A stretch of 64,000 bases of DNA from Xanthomonas vesicatoria ATCC 35937 (GCF_001908725.1 NZ_CP018725.1:2667501-2731500), one strand, 5' to 3'. Shown: positions 8,664 through 18,089, counted from the stretch's first letter. A program made the numbers and translations. The notes: generated from the letters alone by a model not told the origin.

Positions 8664-10397
8664 GTGATGACCAACTCCAATCGCCGCTTGCGGTTACGCA
8701 GTTTGACGCTCATTCCCTGCCTGCTTGCCAGCGCAGTGGCTTTCGCCCAGTCCGGCTCCGCTACCGCACAACAGTCGGTTTCATCCCTGGATGCCCAGGC
8801 ATTCGCGCGCTCCGGCCAGGTGTGGAGCGCCTTCGGCAGCAACCTCCCGTTCGCGAGCCCTACCACCTGGCCCACCGCCGGTGGCGGTTACTTCAATTCT
8901 CGCTTCGCGCCGGGTGAGTGGAAGATCAACCGCACCACCGTCAAAGGCCTCAAGCCGGCCTGGACCCTGACCACCACCGGCGACATCTCGGCCACGCCAA
9001 GCGTGGAAGGCGGCACCCTGTATGTGCCTGACTGGGGCGGCACCCTGTATAGCGTGGACACCCAGAGCGGCAAGCCGAACTGGCAAGCCAAGTTGTCCGA
9101 CTACACCGGCAACGCGGCCTCGGTGACGCGCAACACCCCCGCCATCAGCGCCAAGAGCATCATCGTCGGCGACCAGGCTGCCGGCACCGTGTTGGCGATC
9201 GACAAGAAGACCGGCAAACTGCTGTGGAAGACCACCGCCGAAGCCAACCCGCAGGCGCGCATCACCTCCTCGCCGGTGATCTACGGCAACCGCATCTACG
9301 TCGGGATCTCTTCCGGCGACTGGGGTAATCTGGCGCCCAACCACACCTTCAGCTTCCGCGGCAGCGTCGTGGCGCTGGATCTGAACACCGGCAAGAAGCT
9401 GTGGCAGTTTTACAACGTGCCCGAGGGCTACACCGGCGCCTCGGTGTGGGGCCAGGTGGCGATCGACCCGATCAGCCGCCGCCTGTATTTCGGCACCGGC
9501 AACAACTACAACATTCCGCAAAGCGTCGGTAACTGCGTCTCCAATGCGCGTTCGTACCGCGGTAGCGAGCTCACCGTGCAGGACGAACTGAATTGCATGG
9601 CGCCGGATAACTACGTCGACTCGGTGGTGTCGTTGAACATGGACACCGGCAAGCTGGTGTGGGCCGATCGCGCACAGGGCTACGACGCATGGAACCTGTC
9701 GTGCATCGTGGCGCCCACCAACGGCCTGTGCCCCAATACGCAGGCGACCAACCTGACCGGGCCTGATTACGACTTCGGCGGTGCCGGCGTCCAGCTGTTC
9801 ACTGTATGGCGTAACGGCAAGCCGCAGCAGTTGGTTGGCGCAGGGCAGAAGAGCGGCATCTACTGGGCGTTCGATGCCAAGACCGGCGCCAAGGTGTGGT
9901 CCACCCAGGTCGGTCCCGGCGGCACCACCGGCGGCGTCGAATGGGGCACCGCGTTCGACCCGTACAAATCGCAGGTCTATGTGGCCATCAACAATAGCTC
10001 CAACGCCACTTACACCCTGGGACCGGACAACACCGTCAGCCATAACGGCGGCTCGTGGGCAGCGCTGGATGCGGCTACCGGCAAGATCAAGTGGCAGGTC
10101 AAGGTGCCCGGCATCAACCGCGTGAATCCGACCGTGCCGGCCGGCGGCCAGGGCTCGCTGACGGTGTCGCCGAACCTGCTGTATGCCGGTTCGATGGCCG
10201 GCAACATGGTCGCCCTCGACACCGACACCGGCGCCACGCTGTGGAACTATGACGCCACCGGCTCGGTCATCAGCTCGCCGGCAGTGGTCGATGGTGCCTT
10301 GTACTGGGGCGCCGGCTATGGCCGCTTCAACTTCGGCACCGCTGCGACCAGCAATCAGTTGATCAAGTTCGTGCCGGACAGCGGCGCGGCCAAGTAA
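8664..10397 (+). CDS. Secreted PQQ-binding-like beta-propeller protein (polyvinyl-alcohol-dehydrogenase-like)
   Basis: 577 aa. A signal peptide is clear: MTNSNRRLRLRSLTLIPCLL, then ASAVAFA before the mature Gln/Ser-rich start. The rest is an eight-bladed-type propeller of repeated W-containing blades (KPAWTLTTTGDISATPSVEG, SGKPNWQAKL, TGKLLWKTT, TGKKLWQFYNV, TGKLVWADRAQ, GAKVWSTQVG, TGKIKWQVKV, GATLWNYDATG). DAWNLSC and GPDYDFGGAGVQLF resemble quinoprotein alcohol and PVA dehydrogenases. Unlike PVA dehydrogenase there is no CxxCH haem c site, so electrons would go elsewhere or the protein is not an oxidoreductase. It acts in the periplasm or outside. ATG 8664 and 8667 are both possible starts. 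It appears to be transcribed alone. Confidence 0.8.
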   Translation: MMTNSNRRLRLRSLTLIPCLLASAVAFAQSGSATAQQSVSSLDAQAFARSGQVWSAFGSNLPFASPTTWPTAGGGYFNSRFAPGEWKINRTTVKGLKPAWTLTTTGDISATPSVEGGTLYVPDWGGTLYSVDTQSGKPNWQAKLSDYTGNAASVTRNTPAISAKSIIVGDQAAGTVLAIDKKTGKLLWKTTAEANPQARITSSPVIYGNRIYVGISSGDWGNLAPNHTFSFRGSVVALDLNTGKKLWQFYNVPEGYTGASVWGQVAIDPISRRLYFGTGNNYNIPQSVGNCVSNARSYRGSELTVQDELNCMAPDNYVDSVVSLNMDTGKLVWADRAQGYDAWNLSCIVAPTNGLCPNTQATNLTGPDYDFGGAGVQLFTVWRNGKPQQLVGAGQKSGIYWAFDAKTGAKVWSTQVGPGGTTGGVEWGTAFDPYKSQVYVAINNSSNATYTLGPDNTVSHNGGSWAALDAATGKIKWQVKVPGINRVNPTVPAGGQGSLTVSPNLLYAGSMAGNMVALDTDTGATLWNYDATGSVISSPAVVDGALYWGAGYGRFNFGTAATSNQLIKFVPDSGAAK

Positions 10398-10446
10398 TCG
10401 GCCAGCACAAGCGCTGCGTTGAGTGATGCGCAGTGACAGCAGAACG

Positions 10447-10472
10447 ACGGCGCCACCTTCGGGTGGCGCCGT
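10447..10472 (+). terminator. Rho-independent-like terminator after the PQQ-type gene
   Basis: Perfect 11-bp stem ACGGCGCCACC / GGTGGCGCCGT closed by the stable TTCG tetraloop, about 50 bp after the stop codon. The following GTTGTGTG is only weakly T-rich. It may serve the convergent small operon from the other side as well. Confidence 0.75.
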
Positions 10473-10550
10473 TGTGTGCGGACGCAACGTGTGTCTGTGC
10501 TGGCCGCGACACCGACGCAGCTGCCGGAACGTGCGGCCGCAGCATGATCG

Positions 10551-10778
10551 CTACAAGCGCGTGACCTGACACAACCGGATCTGCCCCGCTTCCAGCCCAT
10601 GCGCCTCGGCCGCGCGACGCCGCAACGCGCACACCAGTCCGGCGGCATCCAGCTCGCCATCGGCGGGCACCTCCACGCTGTGGGCGAGTTGCCCCCACAA
10701 CACCGGCCGACCATCGCAATAGCCTTCGTAGTCGGCGAAATAATGCAGCTGGCGCGGCTCAGGTACCGACGTGGACAT
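10551..10778 (-). CDS. Small conserved-looking protein, third gene of dehydroquinase-like operon
   Basis: 75 aa, no recognised domain. The sequence is mixed and soluble (LHYFADYEGYCDGRPVLWGQ near the N-terminus; a Cys-containing helical C-terminus ending QIRLCQVTRL). Its ATG at 10776-10778 overlaps the end of the upstream gene by 20 bp, so the two are probably translationally coupled. The longer upstream open frame is a shadow of the neighbour. Function unknown; its place in the operon suggests it works with the two dehydroquinase-like proteins. Confidence 0.6.
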   Translation of the reverse strand: MSTSVPEPRQLHYFADYEGYCDGRPVLWGQLAHSVEVPADGELDAAGLVCALRRRAAEAHGLEAGQIRLCQVTRL

Positions 10779-11208
10779 CGCCCTGAATCTCCGTACAGCC
10801 CAGATGTTCCAACGCGATCTCCAGCCCGAGCAGGTAGCTCTGCGCGCAATAACCGCGCACCGTCGCCACGCACTCGCCCAAGCCGGCGGGCAGGCAGCGC
10901 TCCGGCCGGTCGGCACTATCGTCGTGCGTTTCTACATAGGGATAGCGCAACGACGCCAGCACCCGGTGCAGCCGCACGCTGTCCACGCAGCTGCCCGGAT
11001 CGATCAGCGCAATTTCCATCCGCGCCTGCCCGGCCACGCGCAAGGCATCCAGCAATTCCTGCTCCGACCCGCAGGCCCGCAGCGCCACCGTCTTGCCTGC
11101 ATCGCCGGCGCATTGCACCAGCTGGCGGATCACCGCCCTCGGCAACGGCTGCGGCCCACGCACCAGCGGCGATGATGCTTCCGGCCCACGTACGATCATG
11201 ATCGACAT
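10759..11208 (-). CDS. Degenerate type II 3-dehydroquinate dehydratase-like protein A
   Basis: 149 aa, the length of AroQ. The fold pattern is visible: N-terminal strand SIMIVRGP (AroQ LVINGPNLN), strand ALIDPG at 67-72 (AroQ IINPAAYTHTS), strand YVETHDDS at 91-98 (AroQ VEVHLSN), and the C-terminal VRGYCAQSYLLGLEIAL at 117-133, which closely matches AroQ ISGFGAQGYLLALE. The AroQ active-site Asn and Tyr of the N-terminal lid are gone, and the central Asn and His are replaced by Asp; Glu93 and His95 remain. It therefore probably lacks dehydroquinase activity. Start ATG 11206-11208, 10 nt after the stop of paralogue B. A binding or regulatory role is inference. Confidence 0.7.
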   Translation of the reverse strand: MSIMIVRGPEASSPLVRGPQPLPRAVIRQLVQCAGDAGKTVALRACGSEQELLDALRVAGQARMEIALIDPGSCVDSVRLHRVLASLRYPYVETHDDSADRPERCLPAGLGECVATVRGYCAQSYLLGLEIALEHLGCTEIQGDVHVGT

Positions 11209-11218
11209 GCTGGCGGCC

Positions 11219-11647
11219 TCAGGCAGCCACGCGCAACGGCGCGTGCAACGACGGCAGGCAACGCGCCGCGATCCCCAGCGACATCGCATACGCACGCGAC
11301 GCATCGTGCGGGGCAATCACCACCGCCAACGGCGCATGCTGCGGATGCAGCCACGGCTCCAGCTCCTGCGCCGAATCGGTATGTAGCTCGATATACGGCG
11401 TGGGCAATGCATCCACCGCAGCACGTAACGCGCGGGCGCAGCTGCGCTCGAACAACGGCAGATCGCCCGAATCCAGCAACACCAGCTCCACCTCGGCGTC
11501 GCTAGCTGCCGCATGCAACTCGGCGATCAAGCAATCCACATCGGCACACGCCAGCGTGCGCAACGCACGGCCAGCACACTCGGGCAACTGCATCGGCACC
11601 AACGGCGCCGGATCGGCCTGAGGACCTCGCAAAATCAGGATACACAT
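11219..11647 (-). CDS. Degenerate type II 3-dehydroquinate dehydratase-like protein B
   Basis: 142 aa, first gene of the operon. It shares the plan of protein A: MCILILRGPQ at the N-terminus, a hydrophobic strand LVLLDSGD at 56-62, and IELHTDS at 86-92 aligning with VETHDDS of A and VEVHLSN of AroQ. The C-terminal helix region (AYAMSLGIAAR) aligns with AQSYLLGLEIAL but has lost the Gly-Ala-Gln motif. Only the Glu and His of the IELH strand recall the AroQ active site. The two proteins look like an ancient duplication of a non-catalytic AroQ derivative. Recognition of B as AroQ-like depends mostly on its similarity to A. Confidence 0.55.
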   Translation of the reverse strand: MCILILRGPQADPAPLVPMQLPECAGRALRTLACADVDCLIAELHAAASDAEVELVLLDSGDLPLFERSCARALRAAVDALPTPYIELHTDSAQELEPWLHPQHAPLAVVIAPHDASRAYAMSLGIAARCLPSLHAPLRVAA

Positions 11648-11852
11648 CGTGTTTGGCTCAACGCACTGCTGTGCGGGAGTGCCAAGGTAGCCCTGGCTGG
11701 CATAAAGGCACTATTCGCGCGCTACTGGGCGGGCATAAAGAGTGCGTAATGGCTGTCCGTCACAGCTCGACACGTCATCGATGGCGATGTTCAGCGCACA
11801 TGAGGCTGAAAAGCTTTTATGGCGTGAAACCCTGATCATGCAAAGTTCGCAC

Positions 11853-12036
11853 CTAACGCCTACGCATTTTCGCATAGGCGATTGCCGGCCCCACCAGCAG
11901 CAATAACTCCGAGAAGAAAACCAGCTTTGCTGCTTTGGCCAATGCCGAGTCCACTCCAGATCGCGGAAGCATCAGAAAGAACACCGGAAAAAAAGATGAT
12001 GTAACCGACCTTAAAGACGAGAAACCTTCTAGCCAT
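11853..12036 (-). pseudogene. Short putative membrane-protein remnant, possible frameshift at a 7-T run
   Basis: A small reading frame in AT-richer DNA. From ATG 12034-12036 the frame reads MARRFLVFKVGYIIFF; the continuing hydrophobic sequence PVFFLMLPRSG...KLVFFSELLLLVGPAIAYAKMRRR lies in another frame that ends at 11853. The two join smoothly if the T-run (A-run at 11988-11994 on the + strand) lost one base. The downstream frame is also open back to a TTG at 12098 (81 aa). So this is either a frameshifted two-helix membrane protein or a short hypothetical protein; both readings are weak. Confidence 0.35.
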
Positions 12037-12277
12037 CTTCTTTTCGCAGCCGCCGTGCCGTGCTCGCTCGCCTGAAATACCTGAAAATCAATGTGCAATG
12101 CGACTTAAAGGTCAGACAGAAGCCTGTCCGAATGGAGCCTTCTCACAATCACTCGGAAGCTCCATGCCGATGCAAGCAGCGTAGCCTTGGATCCACGCAA
12201 TGAGGCCCACCAGCTACAAGCGGCAGATGCCGCAGAGACGCAGAGAGACATAGTTTGCGCCGCCTAACTCCCTTACC

Positions 12278-15200
12278 CTACTTCTCCCGCCGCCAATTGA
12301 TCGACCCCTTGGTCTCCACCGTGCTGGATTCGGCCTCCACGTCGAAGCCGCGGCTGAGGAGGTATTTGAGGGTCAGCACCGAGCCGCCGCCGATCATCGA
12401 CACGCCATAGCCGACGTACAACTTGGGCGAGAGGTACTTGCCGAAGCCCACCACCGAGCCCAGCGTGCTGGATTGACTGACGCCGGCTTCGTCCAGGCCG
12501 AGTTTGGCGCCGATCTGCGAGGCGATCAGGCTGCTGCCGGCCGACAGTGCGGCCGAGGCGGCGCTGACCTGCTGGGTTTCGTCGCTGCTGGCAGTGGACA
12601 GGCCGCGGCCGAGCACCAGGTATGACAGCGCTTCGGATTGCGACATCGCCGGTTCCGACCACACATCGGCGCGTGGCGATTCGGCACGGCCGCTGACGTC
12701 GATACCGGCGGTGACATCGCCGATCTTGCGCTCGGCGCGCAGGCTCACGCGCGGGTCGGAGACGATGTTGTTGTTCCAGGTCAGCTGGCCGCGGCTGATG
12801 GTCAGGTCCTGGCCGTAGGCCTTGTAGCGGCCGCGCACATCCAGCCCGCCATTGGCGGTCATTTCGCGCCCCGGGCGCGCGCGGATCTGCATCTGCCCGC
12901 TCAGCCCGCCCTTCAGGCCGAAGCCGCTCATGTTGACCTTGTCGCCCAGCACGATGGCCAGATCCATATCCAAGAGCGAGGATGGCGCGGCTTCCGGGTC
13001 GACCGGGTCCAGCACCACCACGTCTTCGGACACGGAGGTGCCGCGATCCAGGCGTTCCAGATCGATATCGGCTTCGGGCACGGTGACCTTGCCGCGCAAC
13101 TGCATGGTGTTGTCGGTGATGCCGAACTGCATGTCCGGATTGGCGATGACGCGCAACTCGCTGGTGTTGTAGGCCAGCACGTTCTGCCCGCGGATGTTGA
13201 GCAGCAGCGGCGTACTGGTGCCGAACCACGACAGCCCGCCATCGACGGTGAGCGTGCCCTCGCCCGACTTGGCCGCGGCGGTGATCTTGGCCGAGCCATC
13301 CGGCAGCGCGTCGAAGCGGCCCTTGCCCTCGCTCAGGGTCAGGCCCATCGACGGGTATTCGGCAGTGAAATCGCTCAAGGTGGCGTCGCCGCCCAGCAGT
13401 GGCTTGTCGCGGGTGCCGCGCAGGCTCACATGGCCTTCGACCAGGCCCTTGGGCCGCACCACATCGGCCACCACCAGCTCCAGCCAGTACAGCCGCGACA
13501 TATTGAGATACAGCTCGCCGTTGAGCGGCGCATAGGCATCCCACCCGGTATTGAACTTGGCATCGACAAAGCCCGCGCCCTGGAAGCCGACACCGAGCTT
13601 GGCCTGGATCTGCTGCTGGGTGAAATCGGCCTGCACGCTGAACTGGTCGTAGCGCAACAACTCGCCGCGATTGGGATTGCCGGCCACCGCTGCATAGCGG
13701 GTTTCGCCCAGGCGGATGCCGCCTTCGGGGGAGGCAATGCGCAGGCTGCCTTCCCACGCGTTGCCGCGCGGCTTGAAGCTGCCGTCCAGCGACAGCTCGC
13801 CACGCAGATAGATCTGCCGGCCTTCCTGCTTGGGCAACCACGGCTGCACCAGCGACAGCGGCAAGGCGTCGCCATGCACCACCATGCCCTCGCGGGGCCA
13901 GTTGGCGCTGGCGCACAGCGCGCCGCCGGTGGCTGCGCCCAGGCAGGTGTCGGACAAGGTAAAGGCCGCGCCGTCGGTGTTGAACTGCGCAGGCTGCCGC
14001 AGTGCCCAGGCATCGCCCTTGGACGGTGTGATCCGCAACGTGGCGACCTGCCCCTGCCAGCGCTCGCCATTGCGTTTGACATCGCCCTGCAGCGCCACGC
14101 TGGCCATGCTGTTGGCGATGTCGGCGTCCAGACGCAGGGCTTCCACCGCGCCGCGTGCCTGCACCCGCACGCTGTCCAGCACCACGCCAGCGTCGATGGC
14201 GGTGCCCTGCAAGGCCAGCTGTCCATCGCTGCCGCGCCATGGCAGGCGGCCACGCAAGCTGATGCTCTGCGCGGTGTAGGTGTCCCAGCGCAGGCCATTG
14301 CCGGCGATGTCGGCGGTGATGTCGGGTGCGTCGCGCTTGCCGCTGACCTGCAACTGCCCACGCACGGTGCCTGTGGCGCCAGGCAGCACGTCGTCCAGCT
14401 GCAGCGGCTGCAGTTGCGCGGCGATGTCCAACTGGTCGCCGACCTTGCCCTTGGCAGTGACGCGGCTATTGCCCAGCGACAGCTGCAGTTCGCCCTCGCC
14501 CTGTTCGCCACGCAGGGCGAACTTGCCGTTGGCCGACAGCGCGCGCTGGCGCAGCTGGCCGGTCAGGGCCGGGATATCGGCGGTGGCTTCGAAGCCTGGC
14601 GAGACGCTGCCGGCCGGCGCCGGCAGCTGGCGGCCCTTGGAGGCGATCTTGCCGGACAGATTGCCGTTCCAGCCCGGCGCGAAATAGCCCGGGTCGAACT
14701 TGGCCAGCTGCGCGGTGACATCCCACTGCAACTCCGGTGCCCAGCCCACTTCGCCGGTGACATCCAGCGAGCCGCCCGGGGTCGTGGCCTGCACCTGCTT
14801 GAGCTGCGCGCGTTGGTCGTTGCCGCGGCTGTCGAACACCAGCGCGGCCTGCTGGCCGTCGCGCTCCACGGTGGCGCGGCCGATCGCCGCCCATGCCTTC
14901 AGATTGCCGGCAACGCCCAGGCGCGCATCGAGCAATTCCACCGGCACCGCCGGTGCATCGGGGGTGGCCGGGTCGGGCGTGGGAGTGAAACGCAGGCCAT
15001 TGGCATTGACCGCAAAACGGAAGCTCGGATTCTGCGTATCGCGGAAATCGGCGGTGCCGCGCAACTGGGTGCGGCCTTCGAAGGTGTCGATCACCAACGG
15101 TTCGACCGTCAACACCTGCTCCTGCAGGCTGATGTGCGACGGCTGCAAGGTGGCGCTCAATTCGCCCTGTTTGACGCTGCCTTGCAGGTCTGCCTTGCCG

Positions 15201-16132
15201 CCCTTGCCGGACGCGCTCAGGTTCAACGCGATCGGGGTGGCCGGTGCGGCGTACTGCCCGTTGGCGGGCGGCATCAACAGTGAGGTATCCAGTGCCTCGG
15301 TGACGGCCCTGAACGCCCAGGTCGGGTCGTCGCGACCGGTGAAGACCAAGCTGGCCTGCAGCGGGGCCGGGGCGCGGCCGGCGATGGCCACTTCCATCTT
15401 GTCCAGGTCACCGCGCGCGACCAGGCCCAGGCTGGCCGGCGTGCGGCCGCGTGCGGCCGGCAGCACCGCGGTGGCGGTGAGATCGGCGTGGTAATCGTCG
15501 TTGGGGATGTAATCGCCATGCAGGCGGAAATCGCCCATGTCGGTATCGATCACCAGATCGCGCGTCCGCAGTTCGCCGGTCGCCACTTCCAGCCCGCCCT
15601 GCATCTTGCGCAGCACGATCATCGGTTGCTGCAAACGGGTGATGCGCAGATTCTGCACATCGATCTTGTCGGCCTGGATCGCCAGCGGCACGTTGATCTG
15701 CGGCAGCGATTCTGGCCAGCTGGGGAGCTTGAACGGTTCGTCGCTCTTGCCCAGATTCAATGTCGCGTTGCTGACCTGCACCGCGTCCAGTTGCAGCTTG
15801 CGACCGAGTAGCGGGCGCAGGTCCGGCTCCAGATACACGCGCTCGGCGGTGAAGTGGATGTCCTGATACTTGAAGTCGACATTGCGCAGTGTCAGCGGGC
15901 CGGCAACCGGGCCTTCGACGCTGCCATAGGTAAAACTGGCACCCACCGGCAGGCGCGCAACCACCTGCGCCAGCAACACGTCGCGCCCGGCCACGGTCTG
16001 CAGCAACCAATAGATCGCAATCAAGGCCAGCAGCACCAGCCCGAGCACGGTCAAGCCAGAGCCCACCCAGAACCGGCGCCGCCGGTAGAAACGCGCGCGG
16101 CGCGGTGCGGAGGGCGGCGTGGGTGTGCTCAC
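12278..16132 (-). CDS. tamB: Translocation and assembly module inner-membrane protein TamB
   Basis: 1,284 aa. One N-terminal membrane anchor (WVGSGLTVLGLVLLALIAIY) follows a basic Arg-rich stretch; then comes a very long repetitive beta-rich AsmA/TamB domain and the C-terminal DUF490/TamB region (GGLDVRGRYKAYGQDLTISR, PRVSLRAERKIGDVTAGIDV, LSYLVLGRG, KLYVGYGVSMIGG). TamB spans the periplasm and works with TamA in outer-membrane protein assembly or phospholipid transport. The start is GTG 16130-16132, which overlaps the tamA stop by 4 bp (GTGA), so the genes are translationally coupled. The longer frame upstream only reads through tamA. Size is typical. Confidence 0.95.
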   Translation of the reverse strand: MSTPTPPSAPRRARFYRRRRFWVGSGLTVLGLVLLALIAIYWLLQTVAGRDVLLAQVVARLPVGASFTYGSVEGPVAGPLTLRNVDFKYQDIHFTAERVYLEPDLRPLLGRKLQLDAVQVSNATLNLGKSDEPFKLPSWPESLPQINVPLAIQADKIDVQNLRITRLQQPMIVLRKMQGGLEVATGELRTRDLVIDTDMGDFRLHGDYIPNDDYHADLTATAVLPAARGRTPASLGLVARGDLDKMEVAIAGRAPAPLQASLVFTGRDDPTWAFRAVTEALDTSLLMPPANGQYAAPATPIALNLSASGKGGKADLQGSVKQGELSATLQPSHISLQEQVLTVEPLVIDTFEGRTQLRGTADFRDTQNPSFRFAVNANGLRFTPTPDPATPDAPAVPVELLDARLGVAGNLKAWAAIGRATVERDGQQAALVFDSRGNDQRAQLKQVQATTPGGSLDVTGEVGWAPELQWDVTAQLAKFDPGYFAPGWNGNLSGKIASKGRQLPAPAGSVSPGFEATADIPALTGQLRQRALSANGKFALRGEQGEGELQLSLGNSRVTAKGKVGDQLDIAAQLQPLQLDDVLPGATGTVRGQLQVSGKRDAPDITADIAGNGLRWDTYTAQSISLRGRLPWRGSDGQLALQGTAIDAGVVLDSVRVQARGAVEALRLDADIANSMASVALQGDVKRNGERWQGQVATLRITPSKGDAWALRQPAQFNTDGAAFTLSDTCLGAATGGALCASANWPREGMVVHGDALPLSLVQPWLPKQEGRQIYLRGELSLDGSFKPRGNAWEGSLRIASPEGGIRLGETRYAAVAGNPNRGELLRYDQFSVQADFTQQQIQAKLGVGFQGAGFVDAKFNTGWDAYAPLNGELYLNMSRLYWLELVVADVVRPKGLVEGHVSLRGTRDKPLLGGDATLSDFTAEYPSMGLTLSEGKGRFDALPDGSAKITAAAKSGEGTLTVDGGLSWFGTSTPLLLNIRGQNVLAYNTSELRVIANPDMQFGITDNTMQLRGKVTVPEADIDLERLDRGTSVSEDVVVLDPVDPEAAPSSLLDMDLAIVLGDKVNMSGFGLKGGLSGQMQIRARPGREMTANGGLDVRGRYKAYGQDLTISRGQLTWNNNIVSDPRVSLRAERKIGDVTAGIDVSGRAESPRADVWSEPAMSQSEALSYLVLGRGLSTASSDETQQVSAASAALSAGSSLIASQIGAKLGLDEAGVSQSSTLGSVVGFGKYLSPKLYVGYGVSMIGGGSVLTLKYLLSRGFDVEAESSTVETKGSINWRREK

Positions 16133-17910
16133 AGGTTGGCCCCGATATCGATGTACAGCTGGAACTGCGAGTCCGGATCGTTCAAGCCGTGTGCGATATC
16201 CACGCGCACCGGCCCCACTGGCGAGCGCCAACGCACGCCGAAGCCGATGCCGGTATGCCAGTCGGGCCGGTCGTCGAAGGCGCTGCCGCTATCGACAAAC
16301 ACCGCCCCGCCCCAGGGGCCGCCCTTGAGGTAATGCTCGTACTCGGCGCTGGCGGTGACCACGTTTTTGGCACCGAGCGCAAATTCGTCCGGCTTGGGCG
16401 TGCGTGGACCCACTTCGCGGAAGGCGTAGCCGCGGATGCTGTTAGCACCGCCGGCAAAGAACCGCAGGCTGGGCGGCATCGCCACCAGATCGCTGGTCCA
16501 GGTGGTGCCGCCTTCGCCGCGCAGGATCACCCGTCCGTTGTCGCCGGCACCCAGAAACCAGCGCAGCTGCCCATAGAGCTGGCCGAAGTTGGTGTCCGAG
16601 CCCGCACCTTCGGCGCCACCTCGGATCAACGCCTGGCCCGACACACCGCGACGCGGAAACAGCCGGTCGTCGACATTGACGTAGTTGGCCTGCAGCTGCG
16701 GATAGATCAGCGTGGAGGTTTCGTACACCGCGCCTTCGAAATCGTTGCCGCTGCTGAAGCGCCAGCGCTCGCGCAAGGCATTGATCGAGGCGATGGCGCT
16801 CCAGCGCTCGTTGATCTGGCCGCTGCGGCTGCCGGTGAGTTTGACGTTGCGCAGATCGATGTACTCGGTCTGTTCGTCGTACAGCCGCGCCGAGGCGGTG
16901 TACCAGCCATCGAGCCAGCGGAACGCCGGCACCCGGTAGCTGGTGGTCAGGCTCTTGCGGTTCTGCGCGTAGTCCAGCTGCGTGTCCATATTGTGGCCAC
17001 GCGAATTGACATAACGCCGCTCCACCCCGCCGCGCACACCGGCGCCGCTCTCGCTGCCGTAGCTCAGGCCGGAAGTGTAGATGGTGCGCTTGGCGCGGGT
17101 GAGCTTGACGTCCACCGGCACGCGGCCATCGGCATCGGCTTCTTCGGGCTTGGGCTGGATATCGATGGTGCTGAAGTAATCCAGCTTGGTCAGCGACTCA
17201 CGTAATCGGTCCAGCTTGCCTTCGTGGTAGTAGCTGCCCTCGTCCCAATACACCAGCGGGTCGAACAGGCCCTCGCGAAAATAATCGTAGTCGAAGCGCA
17301 CCTTGCCCATGTCGTAGCGGCGGCCGCTATCCCAATTCAGGTCAATGTCGGCAGCGTGTTCGGCGCGTGTCACCGCGACCCGGCGCTGGGTGAAATCGGC
17401 ATCGAAGTACCCGCGCTCGGCCAGGCGCCGGGTGATGCGCACCTTGCTGGCTTCGTATTGCGGATGACTGAACACCTGGCCCTCGCGCGGCTCGAACTGT
17501 TTGAGGTCTTGCCCCAAATACCGGTCCTGTTCGGCCCAGCCGGTGATGGAGATATGCGAGGTGCGCACCCGCACCGGCTCGCCACGGTTCACCGTGATCA
17601 CCACCGTCACCTTGTCGCCATTGCGCGGCGCGGCCAGTTCAATGGTGGGCGAGTAGTAACCGAACGGCTCCAGCGCCTCGCGCGTCTGCCGCTCCGCCTG
17701 CGCCAGCAAGTACTCCAATCGCGACTCGCCCTGCTCCTTACCGACGGCCTCGTACAGAGACAGGGAGACCTCGATGTTCTCGATCATCTCGGCATCGTCG
17801 CCCTCGTCCAAGCCCTTGATCTCGATCTTGTCGATGGTTGCCCGGGCCACCGCTTGCAGCGGAACGAACAGGGTGCACAGCAGGGAGAGAGCAAAGACGG
17901 CTTTAAGCAT
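16129..17910 (-). CDS. tamA: Translocation and assembly module outer-membrane protein TamA (Omp85 family)
   Basis: 593 aa. The signal peptide MLKAVFALSLLCTLFVPLQA ends before VARATIDKIEI. POTRA-type repeats fill ~25-265 (GYYSPTIELAAPRNGDKVTV, LAERGYFDADFTQRRV, KLDYFSTIDIQPK). The rest is a 16-stranded Omp85 barrel with the conserved GGANSIRGYAFREVGP loop (the RGY/RGF motif) and a C-terminal strand ending in FQLYIDIGANL. Start ATG 17908-17910, chosen for the signal peptide; codons further upstream add an Arg/His-rich sequence without similarity. First gene of tamA-tamB, divergent from the TonB receptor across ~180 bp. Confidence 0.95.
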   Translation of the reverse strand: MLKAVFALSLLCTLFVPLQAVARATIDKIEIKGLDEGDDAEMIENIEVSLSLYEAVGKEQGESRLEYLLAQAERQTREALEPFGYYSPTIELAAPRNGDKVTVVITVNRGEPVRVRTSHISITGWAEQDRYLGQDLKQFEPREGQVFSHPQYEASKVRITRRLAERGYFDADFTQRRVAVTRAEHAADIDLNWDSGRRYDMGKVRFDYDYFREGLFDPLVYWDEGSYYHEGKLDRLRESLTKLDYFSTIDIQPKPEEADADGRVPVDVKLTRAKRTIYTSGLSYGSESGAGVRGGVERRYVNSRGHNMDTQLDYAQNRKSLTTSYRVPAFRWLDGWYTASARLYDEQTEYIDLRNVKLTGSRSGQINERWSAIASINALRERWRFSSGNDFEGAVYETSTLIYPQLQANYVNVDDRLFPRRGVSGQALIRGGAEGAGSDTNFGQLYGQLRWFLGAGDNGRVILRGEGGTTWTSDLVAMPPSLRFFAGGANSIRGYAFREVGPRTPKPDEFALGAKNVVTASAEYEHYLKGGPWGGAVFVDSGSAFDDRPDWHTGIGFGVRWRSPVGPVRVDIAHGLNDPDSQFQLYIDIGANL

Positions 17911-18089
17911 CGGCAAAGGATACCCAGCCTGGGCGTGAAGGGACAAAAAATCTGAGGAAACACGCCTATACGGCACCGACAGGAACTCGTACAGTCGGTG
18001 CGTTGTTAACGTTTCGTTGACACCCATTGCGCGCGGCTCCCCCGTTTGTCGCACGCCCGTCCGTACCTTTGGAGAGAGAGGTTCGTTTC

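Noticed and set aside
12638..15283. 881-codon plus-strand open frame opposite tamB
   Set aside because: His/Gln/Ala-rich translation of the antisense strand of a high-GC gene; tamB is unmistakable on the other strand.
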